Shown here: positions 23,551 to 31,693 of the stretch, piece after piece
Position numbering within the stretch: the stretch's first letter is position 1
Layout: each line of letters starts with the position of its first letter
Origin: JAEUOS01 sp965279115
Lineage (GTDB): Bacteria > Pseudomonadota > Gammaproteobacteria > Burkholderiales > JAEUOS01
Length of the DNA stretch: 64,000 nt
Assembly: GCA_965279115.1 (NCBI GenBank)
Contig: OZ257137.1
Coordinates: forward strand, 4,030,001 to 4,094,000
Direction of reading: 5' to 3'
Program-made: the position numbers and the translations under genes
Notes under the pieces: model-generated
Databases searched by the model: none
The model's input: the letters and a program-made list of their open reading frames with translations, nothing else
What the model was told of the DNA's origin: nothing

Positions 23551-24696
23551 TTGAAGATCGTCGAAATCAAGGTCCACGTCCTCAAGAGCCCGCTCGCCGA
23601 GCCTTTCGCCTTTTCCCAGGGCTGGGTGCGGCAGCGCAGCGCCACCCTGGTCGAAGTAGTCACCGACGCAGGCCTGACCGGCTGGGGCGAAGCCTTTGCG
23701 CAGGGTCTGGAGCCGCCCGAGATCGCCGCCGCTGCGATCGAGCATGCGCTGAAGCCGCTCCTGATCGGTGCCGACCCGCTGGCCACCGAAGTGCTGTGGC
23801 ACCGCATGTACCACGCCACCCGCGACTACGGCCGCAAGGGTTCGGTGGTGGCCGCCATCAGCGCGGTGGACATCGCCCTGTGGGACATCGCCGGAAAGGC
23901 GCGCGGCGAGCCCGTCCACCAGCTCTTGGGTGGCGCCTTCCGCGATCGCGTGGAACCCTATGCCACCGGCTTCTATCGCATCAGGGGCCAGGGCGAGGCC
24001 GCGCGCCTGGCCGAGGAGGCGCTGCGCCATCACGAAGCCGGCTTCCGACTCATGAAGGTCAAGCTGGGTTACGGGGTGGACGACGACATCGCCTGCATGC
24101 AGGCCATCGGCCGGGCCATCGAGGGGCTGCCCATCACGTTGATGATCGACACCAACCATGCCTATGGGCGCGCCGAGGCGCTGCGGCTGGGCCGCGCGCT
24201 GGCCGACTGCAAGCTGCGCTGGTACGAGGAGCCGGTCGCCCCGGAGGACCTGCGCGGCTACGCCGAAATGCGCGAGAAGCTGACCATGCCGATCGCCGGC
24301 GGCGAGAACGAGCACACCATGTACGGCTACCGCGACCTGTTCGCCGCCGGGGCGGTCGACATCGCCCAGCCGGACCTGGGTTCGTGCGGCGGCATCACCG
24401 CGGCGCGCCACATCATCGCGCTGGCGCAAGCGCACGGCGTGGCGGTCAATCCGCATGTGTGGGGGTCGGCCATCGCCCAGGCGGCCTCGCTGCAAGTGAT
24501 CGCCGCGCTGCCGGTGGCGCACCATTCGCTGTTCGCGCAGGAGCCGGTGTTCGAGTACGACCGCTCCTCGCATCCGTTCCGCCAGCACCTGATCACCGAA
24601 CCGATCATCCAGCAGGGCGGCTGGGTGGCGATTCCGGGCGGGCCGGGCCTGGGGGTGGAGGTGGACCGCGCCGTGCTGGAGAAGTACCGCGCGTGA
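23551..24696 (+). CDS. Mandelate racemase/muconate lactonizing enzyme family dehydratase
   Basis: 381 residues. TTG 23551 was chosen because GGGAGA precedes it and MKIVEIKVHVLKSPL is the normal N-terminus; the frame extends upstream without similarity. Barrel motifs: MKVKLGYG (K-x-K), MIDTNHAY (first metal ligand), YEEPVAPED, GGENEHT and VNPHVWGSAIAQAA with the catalytic His. This set is the mandelate racemase-like branch, mostly acid-sugar dehydratases and racemases. It differs from the cycloisomerase-like protein at 9452-10549, which lacks the His motif. It is convergent with the giant histidine kinase gene; nothing terminator-like lies in the 21-base gap. Confidence 0.9.
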   Translation: MKIVEIKVHVLKSPLAEPFAFSQGWVRQRSATLVEVVTDAGLTGWGEAFAQGLEPPEIAAAAIEHALKPLLIGADPLATEVLWHRMYHATRDYGRKGSVVAAISAVDIALWDIAGKARGEPVHQLLGGAFRDRVEPYATGFYRIRGQGEAARLAEEALRHHEAGFRLMKVKLGYGVDDDIACMQAIGRAIEGLPITLMIDTNHAYGRAEALRLGRALADCKLRWYEEPVAPEDLRGYAEMREKLTMPIAGGENEHTMYGYRDLFAAGAVDIAQPDLGSCGGITAARHIIALAQAHGVAVNPHVWGSAIAQAASLQVIAALPVAHHSLFAQEPVFEYDRSSHPFRQHLITEPIIQQGGWVAIPGGPGLGVEVDRAVLEKYRA

Positions 24697-24717
24697 TCAG
24701 GCGCGCCTCCCCTGCCG

Positions 24718-27700
24718 TCAGGACGGGCGGGCGATGTTGCGCGCGGCCGGCAGCGTGAAGTAGAAGGTGGCGCCCTGGTCGGGCCGGCCTTCGGCCCAGA
24801 CGTGGCCTCCATGCCGTTCGACCACCCGGCGCACCACCGCCAGGCCCACGCCAGTGCCCACGAATTCGTTGCTGGAATGCAGGCGCGAGAACACGCCGAA
24901 CAGGCGCTGCGAATAGGCCGGATCGAAACCGGCGCCGTTGTCGCGCACATGGAACACGTACTCCGATTCGCGCAGCTCCGCCCCGATCTGCACCTGCGGG
25001 GCGGCGCGCCGGGCGCTGTACTTCAGCGCGTTGGAGACCAGGTTGGCCCACACCTGCCGCAACGCGGAAGTGTCGCCACGCATGACCGGCAGGGGATCGA
25101 CGGTGATCCGCACGTTCGCGGCCGGGCCGGCTTCGCTGATGACTTCGGCGGTGAGCCTGGCGAAGTCGACGGCCTCGTCCTTGAGTTCGCCGTGGGTCAC
25201 GCGCGAAACGGCCAGCAGGCCGTCGATCAAGGCGTTCATGCGTGCCGCGTTCTGCGTGATGCGTGCGGTGTGCTTGGGCAACTCGTCGAGCGCGCCGGTG
25301 GCGACGTCCATCTCCAGCAAGCTGGCGAAACCGGCCATGCTGCGCAGCGGCGCGCGCAAGTCGTGCGCCACCGAGTAGGAGAATGACTCCAGGTCGCGGT
25401 TGGCGGCCTCCAGGTCGTGGTTGGACTGGGTCAGCTCGCGGGTCCGCTCGGCGATGCGTGCCTCGAGGGTCTCGTTCAAGGCCCGCACCTGCGCCAGGGC
25501 CAGCCGTTCACGGGTGACATCGCGCAGCTCCATCTGGATCATGGTCTGGCCATCGAGGTCGATCGAAGCCGCGGTGGCGGTAATGTCGATGGTTTCGCCG
25601 TTGCGCCGGCGCATGCGCAGGTCCTGCTGCGGCATGGTCTGGTTGGCGTGCGCGGACAGGCGCCGCAGTTGCGCGCGGATCGACTCATGCGATTCGAGCG
25701 TCACCAGGCTGTACAGGCTGGTGCCGGGAATGTCTTCCAGGCGCGCGAAGCCCAGCATGGCCTGCATGCCCGGGTTGGCATACGCCACCACGTCGCCGGC
25801 CAGGAGCAGCACGCCGCCCTGCGAGGCCTCCACCAGGCTGCGGTAGCGGCGCTCCGCCTCGGTCAGGGCGCGCTGGCTGGCGTTACGCTCGGTGAGGTCG
25901 CGGATGATGGAAAGCGCCGCCGGCCGGTCATTGAAACGGTATGGCAGGGTCACCGTTTCAACCTCGACGGTGCTGCCGTCGGGGCGGACGTAGCTGGTCT
26001 CGATGGGGGAGGCGATCGCGCCGTCTTCAATGACGCGGCGCAGGCGCTGGGTCGCGCGGGCGTGGTGTTCCGGCTTGATGAATTCCAGCGGGTCGCGGCC
26101 GATGATGTCGGTCTGGCTGGTTGCACCGTACAGGCGGACGCAGGCCGGGTTGACCATGACAACGCGGCCGTCGCTCACCACGCGGATCGCGTCCGGGGAG
26201 GCGTCGACCAGGGTGCGGTAGCGCTCCTCGGAAGCGCGCAGGTCTTCCTCGGCCAGGCGCTGCCGGGTCACGTTGCGGCCCACGCCGCGGTATCCGGTGA
26301 ATCGCCCTTCCTGATCGAAAACCGGCTCGCCGCTGATGCTGCGGATGGTCAGCTTGCCGTCCGGCCCGACACGGTGGTACTCGAAATCGCGGAACGGCGC
26401 GCGCCGGTCCAGGGCATCGCGGTGCGCTTGCATGGCCTTCTGGTCCATCACCATCAGATCGAAGTCCCAGCGCGTCTTGCCGATCACGCTGGCGGCATCG
26501 AAGCTGCCGTCGTCGTTTTGCAGTCCCTGCGACATGCGGGTGAAGCGGTGCTCGCGGTCGGTCTCCCAGTACCAGTCCGAGGCCATCATGGTGAGCGCGC
26601 GGAAGCGTTCCTCGCTTTCGGCCACCGCCCGCTCGTTGGCGAGCTTGGCGTGGGCGAAACCGAGGTTGTCGGCGAGGTCGCCCATCAGGGCGGCCAGTTC
26701 GCCGTCGAAGTGCCCGCGCTCGGAGGCGTAAACCGAAAGGACGCCGACGATGGCATCGCCGGAGCGTAAAGGCAGCACCACCGCAGCGTTGACATTGAGT
26801 GGCCGCGCGTCGGCGGCCCAGCCGGACGCCACCGGATGGGTGGCGAAGTCGTTGACGACCGCGACCTTGCCGTCGCGGAACACCGGTACGGCGATGCTGG
26901 TGCCGTCATCGACGATAGGGATGGCGCGCTCGCCGATGGCGCCCGCGCGCGGGCCGTGTCCGGCCACCACTTCCAGAACCGTACCGGCCGGGTTGGGCAT
27001 GCGCAAGGCGGCGCTGGCCACACCGCCCTGCTCGACGATGATGCGGCACACCTCATCGCACAGGGCTTTCCAGTCGCGGCCGCGCACGATCGCCTCGTTG
27101 GTGCTGGAAAGCGCCGCGTACAGGCGTGTAAGGCGATCGATGCGGCGTTCGGCGGCGAGCCGCTCGGTGATGTCGCGCATGATCACCGTGTAGATCTTGC
27201 GCCCCGCGACATCCGTATGCGAGATGGATGCCTCGGCCGGGAACTCCTGGCCGTCGGCGCGCAGCGCCACGACGTCGCCGGCCCGTCCCATGCCGCGCGA
27301 ACTGCTTTCCCCGGCTGCGAAGGCCCGCATCGATGCCGTATGCCCGGCGCGAAAGCGCTGCGGCAGAAAACGGTCGAGCGGCGCTCCCAGGGCATCGGAG
27401 GCCGGGCAGCGGAACATGGTGCTGGCCGCCTCGTTGAACAGTACGATGCGCATGTTCTCGTCGCAGGTGATGATGGCATCCATGGCCGATCCGATCACCG
27501 CGGCCATGCGGGCGTCGCTGTCACGTCGCGCGGCGTCGCTTTCGTGCTTGGCGAAGCTGAATTCAAGGGAGGCGGAGACTTCCTGAAGGAGTTCCATGGC
27601 CTGGTCGTCGAACTCCGCGCCGTCATAGGCGAACACGGTGAAGGTGCCGACCTGGCGACCCTCCACCTTGAGCGGAAACACCGCGCCGGCATGCACACCG

Positions 27701-30700
27701 TGGGCCTTCGCTTCGGCAGCGATTCCCCGGCTGGCAGGGTGCGCGCCCAGTTCCCGGATCACCAGTCGCTGGCCGTCGCGAAACGCGGTTGCCACCATGC
27801 TGGTTTGCGAATCCACCGGGATCTCGGCAAGCGCGCGCAACGCGTCCGGCGCGCTTTCCGTGGCCTGCAGGCGCAACACATTGCGCAACGGGTCATGCAG
27901 GCGCACCGCCGCCGAGGCGAAAGCGCCGGCCTGGGTGGTGATGTTGCATACCGCTTCGCATAGTCTCGGGAAATCCGGCGCGCGCGCCGCCGCCTCGTTG
28001 GTCTTGCTGAGGGTCGCATACATGCTGGAAAGGCGCGTGATGCGCTGCTCGGCCGCCACTTGCGCGGTGACATCCTGGACGATGCCGATGCGCCGCTGCG
28101 GCTGCCCGTCGGCGCCGAACTCGACGCTGGAAATCATCCTTACCCAGCGCCGCTTTCCGTCGGCCGCTTCGCCCAGGCTGTAGGTATCGTCGGTGCGTGC
28201 GTTGGACACCAGGCCGGTGCGCCAGGTGTTCACGGCCTGGTCGCGCCCTTGCGCGGAAAGCATGTCCTCGAAGTCGCCGTGGGTGCGCGCCTTCGGCCTG
28301 TCGAGCCCGAGAATCTCGCAACCGGTGCCGGAGGTTGTCCAGGTGCCGTCATCGAATTCGATCATGATGCTGCCGATGCGCCCGGCGCTTTGCGCCTGCG
28401 CGAGGTCGCGCTCGCTGGCCGCCAGCGCGGCATCGGCCGCGAACTTGGCGCGTGCGAATGCGAGGCTTTCGGCGATCTCCGCGAGCAGCTTCACCGTCTG
28501 CTCGTCGAGCGTCGCGCTGCTGGCGGCGAAGACGGTGAAGGTGCCGAAGGGTTCGCCCCTTTCCATCAGGGGGAAGCAAGCGGTGGCGCCGATGCCCTGG
28601 GCCGCGCCGTCCCCGTGCGCGTGCTGTGTCAGCGGGTCGGCGGCGAGGTCGCGCACGATCACCGGCGCGGCGGCGCGGAAGGCCGCGGGTGCGACGCCGC
28701 GCGGATCGTCCACGCTGACGAGCTCGCGTCCGACCATGCCGCCAACCGGGCCGTGCAGGGCCACACGGATCAGGGTGTCGGTATCGCGGTCATGCCTGCG
28801 GATGGTGGCCGAGACCAGTCCGCCTTCCTCGACGACGATGCGGCAGGCGGCCGCGCACACGTCGGTGAAATCCACCTGCCTGATGACCGCGTCGTTGGTC
28901 TTGCTGATGGCGTTGTAGAGACGCGAGAGGCGCAGGATGCGCTCTTCGTAGGTCTTGCGCGCGGTGAGGTCGCCGGCGGTACCCACCATGCGCAGGGCGC
29001 GGCCGGCGGCGTCGCGCTCGACGATATCGGCCTTGATCTGCACCCACTTGATCGAGCCGTCCTTGCACACGAAGCGCTGCTCGTAGTCGGTGACGGCGAT
29101 GCCGGTGGACCATTGCCTGAACAGCGACTTGAGCGTCCGTTTGCGTTCGTCCGGGTGGACCAGCAAAATCATGAGGCCCAGGTCGCCGGTGGCTTCGCCA
29201 GGCTCGTAGCCGAACAGGCGCAGATATTCGTCGCTCAGGTAAGAGACCCCGGTGGCGATATTCCAGTCCCAGATGGCCACGTTGGACGCCGCTATCGCGA
29301 GCTTGAAACGCTCGTCGCTGCGCGCAAGCGCCAGACGGGTGCTTCTCTCGGCCGTGATGTCCTGGATCGTTCCGATACGGCGCAGGGCGGTGCCGTCGAC
29401 GGCGAGTTCGGATTCGGTGATCACGCGAATCCAGGCGCGTTCGCCGCTGGTTGGCCGGATGATCTCGTAGTCCTCGGACGTGCGCATTCCCGAAGCGACA
29501 TTGGCGCGCATGCGCGCGGCCGACGCTTCGCGGGTGTCCGGCGCGAGGAGGCCGGCGAAGTCGGTTATCGGTCGCCAGGACGCCGACGACAAGCCGGCGA
29601 TCTCGTTGCCCACCGGCGAGAGGTACCACTCGCCACGCTGAAGGTCGACGATCACACTGCCGATGCGCCCGGCGGCCTGGGCGCGCTGCAGGTCGCGCTC
29701 GCGCTCGCGCAGGACGAGTTCGGCCTCGAGCTTTGTCTGTGCATAGGCCAGGCTGTCGGCGATCTCCTGCAGCAACGCGACCATTTCGTCGTCGAAGAAA
29801 CCGTTGCCCGGGCCGAACACCGCGAAGGTGCCGATGAGCTTGCCTTCGACCTTGAGCACGAAGGCGGCGGCCGAATTGAGGCCGTGTTCACGGGCGCCCG
29901 GCGCATGCACGGTGATCGGACTGGTCGCCATGTCATGCACGATGCAGCGGCCGTTGCCTTTGACCGCCTCCACGGAGACGCCGGTGGTGCCCTCGAGCGG
30001 CAGTTCGTGCCTGCCGATCAGGCCGGTGGCGGGGCCATGAAAATACACCGGGATGAGCAGGCCGCGCTCGGCGTCGAAGCGGCGTACCAGCGCGCATCCC
30101 ATGCCGCCGATCTCGACGGCGATGCGGCTTACCTGCTCGCAGAGCGACAAATAGTCGCCCGAATGCACGACCGCCTGGTTGACCTGGCTTAAGGCGGCAT
30201 ACAACTGGTTGACGCGCGCGACGCGGCGCCGGGCGATCATTTCCTGCGTGATGTCACGTGCCGTCGTGAGGGCCGCGGGCTCACCCTTGAACTCGAACGG
30301 TTCGGAGGTGACCTCGACCTCGATTTGCGTGCCGTCGACGCGCACATAGCGCAGCAGCTGCGCCGCCTGCGGTTGCCTGCGGTCGGCGGCGGCACGTCCG
30401 CGGGCGGCGGCGGTCGGACGGTCCTCCGGATGGATGAACTCCAGGCCCGAACGGCCGATCAGCTCGTCCGCGTCATGCACGCCGAACATCGTTACCGCGG
30501 CCGGATTGACCATCCGCAGGATGCCTTCCACATGCACGAACATCGGCAGGGTGGCGGTGTCGAACAGCCGGCGGTAGCGCTCCTCGCTTTCGGCCTGCGC
30601 GGCGTTGGCGGAGACTTCCGAGCGCAGGCTGCGCAATACCAGCCAGGTGCCCAGCGCCAGCACCAGCAGGCCGCCGGCGAGCAGCGCCAGGTCGCGCTGC

Positions 30701-31566
30701 ACCCTTTCGCGCCAGGGCGCGAGCACGCCGGTGAGCGACAGCCCGGAGGCGGTAACCACCGGAAAATCCGTCAGGGAATCGTAGCTGTACAGGCTTTCGA
30801 TGCCGCTTGCGGCCACCACCTGGCGCACGGTCTTGCGCGACGCACCCGGCAGATGCTCGCGGAACATCGGCGAGTCGGCCCAGTTCCGGTCAAGGACGGC
30901 GGCATCATCCGGCAGGCGGGCGATGATGGCGCCGGAGCGCAGGAAAAGCGTGTAGAAGCCGCCGGGTTCCTTGCCAAGGACTTCGAAGGCCGCGGCGAAA
31001 TGCGCGGTGTTGATTTCGGCCAGGACGATGCCGGCGAAAGCGCCATCCGGCGCAGCCAGCCGCATGCTCGCGGGCAGCAGACGAGTCTTGCCATCGGCGG
31101 TGCGGTAGGGCGTACTGAAGACGAGCTTTCCGGTTGCACCGTCGCGCTGCCGGGTGAACACCTCCTGCGTCGCGAGGCTGGCCGGAAAATCCGCCTCCGC
31201 ACCGGTGGCCAGCACCGGTTTGCCCGTCTTGTCCAGAATGGCCATGCGGTGGATCAGGCCGCCGCGTGCGACAAAGGCTTCCAGGCTGTGGCGCAGGTCC
31301 GCGGGGTTGGCGCGCCCTGCCGCGCTCGCGCGCATGAACTCGTCGGCCGTATGTCCCAGCGCCTGTTCGACACGGCGGATCGATTCGCGCGTGTACTGGC
31401 CGGTGATCATGGCGCGGTTCAGGGTCCTGCCGGATGCCGACTTCTCGACTTGCGCGCGGTCCTGCACCAGGCCGTTGGCGATCCACGCGGTGGCGGCGAG
31501 GCCAATGGCCACCGCCCCGCCGACAATGCGTCGCTGCGGGGTCAGCCAGGCCTGCCTGACGGCCAT
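24718..31566 (-). CDS. Very large multi-PAS/GAF sensor histidine kinase
   Basis: About 2282 residues in one open frame. A transmembrane helix (about 14-34), a periplasmic sensor of about 250 residues and a second helix (about 293-312) are followed by roughly PAS(330-445), GAF(450-615), PAS, PAS(to 875), GAF(880-1045), PAS, GAF(1178-1345), PAS, GAF(1478-1645) and three PAS (1652-2025). A coiled coil leads to HisKA with phospho-acceptor His2069 in SVAHDLRAPLR, and HATPase_c with DNGAGF and GTGVGLAVV. The four GAF units share a leader of the form RLxxLYAALSxTNEA, so they arose by internal duplication. No response regulator or receiver domain is nearby. The paralogous kinase gene lies 127 bases upstream on the same strand, so both may be co-transcribed. 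Confidence 0.93.
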   Translation of the reverse strand: MAVRQAWLTPQRRIVGGAVAIGLAATAWIANGLVQDRAQVEKSASGRTLNRAMITGQYTRESIRRVEQALGHTADEFMRASAAGRANPADLRHSLEAFVARGGLIHRMAILDKTGKPVLATGAEADFPASLATQEVFTRQRDGATGKLVFSTPYRTADGKTRLLPASMRLAAPDGAFAGIVLAEINTAHFAAAFEVLGKEPGGFYTLFLRSGAIIARLPDDAAVLDRNWADSPMFREHLPGASRKTVRQVVAASGIESLYSYDSLTDFPVVTASGLSLTGVLAPWRERVQRDLALLAGGLLVLALGTWLVLRSLRSEVSANAAQAESEERYRRLFDTATLPMFVHVEGILRMVNPAAVTMFGVHDADELIGRSGLEFIHPEDRPTAAARGRAAADRRQPQAAQLLRYVRVDGTQIEVEVTSEPFEFKGEPAALTTARDITQEMIARRRVARVNQLYAALSQVNQAVVHSGDYLSLCEQVSRIAVEIGGMGCALVRRFDAERGLLIPVYFHGPATGLIGRHELPLEGTTGVSVEAVKGNGRCIVHDMATSPITVHAPGAREHGLNSAAAFVLKVEGKLIGTFAVFGPGNGFFDDEMVALLQEIADSLAYAQTKLEAELVLRERERDLQRAQAAGRIGSVIVDLQRGEWYLSPVGNEIAGLSSASWRPITDFAGLLAPDTREASAARMRANVASGMRTSEDYEIIRPTSGERAWIRVITESELAVDGTALRRIGTIQDITAERSTRLALARSDERFKLAIAASNVAIWDWNIATGVSYLSDEYLRLFGYEPGEATGDLGLMILLVHPDERKRTLKSLFRQWSTGIAVTDYEQRFVCKDGSIKWVQIKADIVERDAAGRALRMVGTAGDLTARKTYEERILRLSRLYNAISKTNDAVIRQVDFTDVCAAACRIVVEEGGLVSATIRRHDRDTDTLIRVALHGPVGGMVGRELVSVDDPRGVAPAAFRAAAPVIVRDLAADPLTQHAHGDGAAQGIGATACFPLMERGEPFGTFTVFAASSATLDEQTVKLLAEIAESLAFARAKFAADAALAASERDLAQAQSAGRIGSIMIEFDDGTWTTSGTGCEILGLDRPKARTHGDFEDMLSAQGRDQAVNTWRTGLVSNARTDDTYSLGEAADGKRRWVRMISSVEFGADGQPQRRIGIVQDVTAQVAAEQRITRLSSMYATLSKTNEAAARAPDFPRLCEAVCNITTQAGAFASAAVRLHDPLRNVLRLQATESAPDALRALAEIPVDSQTSMVATAFRDGQRLVIRELGAHPASRGIAAEAKAHGVHAGAVFPLKVEGRQVGTFTVFAYDGAEFDDQAMELLQEVSASLEFSFAKHESDAARRDSDARMAAVIGSAMDAIITCDENMRIVLFNEAASTMFRCPASDALGAPLDRFLPQRFRAGHTASMRAFAAGESSSRGMGRAGDVVALRADGQEFPAEASISHTDVAGRKIYTVIMRDITERLAAERRIDRLTRLYAALSSTNEAIVRGRDWKALCDEVCRIIVEQGGVASAALRMPNPAGTVLEVVAGHGPRAGAIGERAIPIVDDGTSIAVPVFRDGKVAVVNDFATHPVASGWAADARPLNVNAAVVLPLRSGDAIVGVLSVYASERGHFDGELAALMGDLADNLGFAHAKLANERAVAESEERFRALTMMASDWYWETDREHRFTRMSQGLQNDDGSFDAASVIGKTRWDFDLMVMDQKAMQAHRDALDRRAPFRDFEYHRVGPDGKLTIRSISGEPVFDQEGRFTGYRGVGRNVTRQRLAEEDLRASEERYRTLVDASPDAIRVVSDGRVVMVNPACVRLYGATSQTDIIGRDPLEFIKPEHHARATQRLRRVIEDGAIASPIETSYVRPDGSTVEVETVTLPYRFNDRPAALSIIRDLTERNASQRALTEAERRYRSLVEASQGGVLLLAGDVVAYANPGMQAMLGFARLEDIPGTSLYSLVTLESHESIRAQLRRLSAHANQTMPQQDLRMRRRNGETIDITATAASIDLDGQTMIQMELRDVTRERLALAQVRALNETLEARIAERTRELTQSNHDLEAANRDLESFSYSVAHDLRAPLRSMAGFASLLEMDVATGALDELPKHTARITQNAARMNALIDGLLAVSRVTHGELKDEAVDFARLTAEVISEAGPAANVRITVDPLPVMRGDTSALRQVWANLVSNALKYSARRAAPQVQIGAELRESEYVFHVRDNGAGFDPAYSQRLFGVFSRLHSSNEFVGTGVGLAVVRRVVERHGGHVWAEGRPDQGATFYFTLPAARNIARPS

Positions 31567-31693
31567 CAATTCAGGGCCTGCCCGTCGCTGTGTTGTGCGC
31601 CATGAACCTGTTATCGCCGATTGGGAGTTGGATGCTGCGGAGCGGGCATCTTAGCGGAGTCGCCGCCGGGAAGGCCTCCCGAACAACAGGAAA

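Noticed and set aside
28060..30192. Plus-strand frame of 710 codons within the giant kinase gene
   Set aside because: It is antisense to clear PAS/GAF coding sequence and has no motif.
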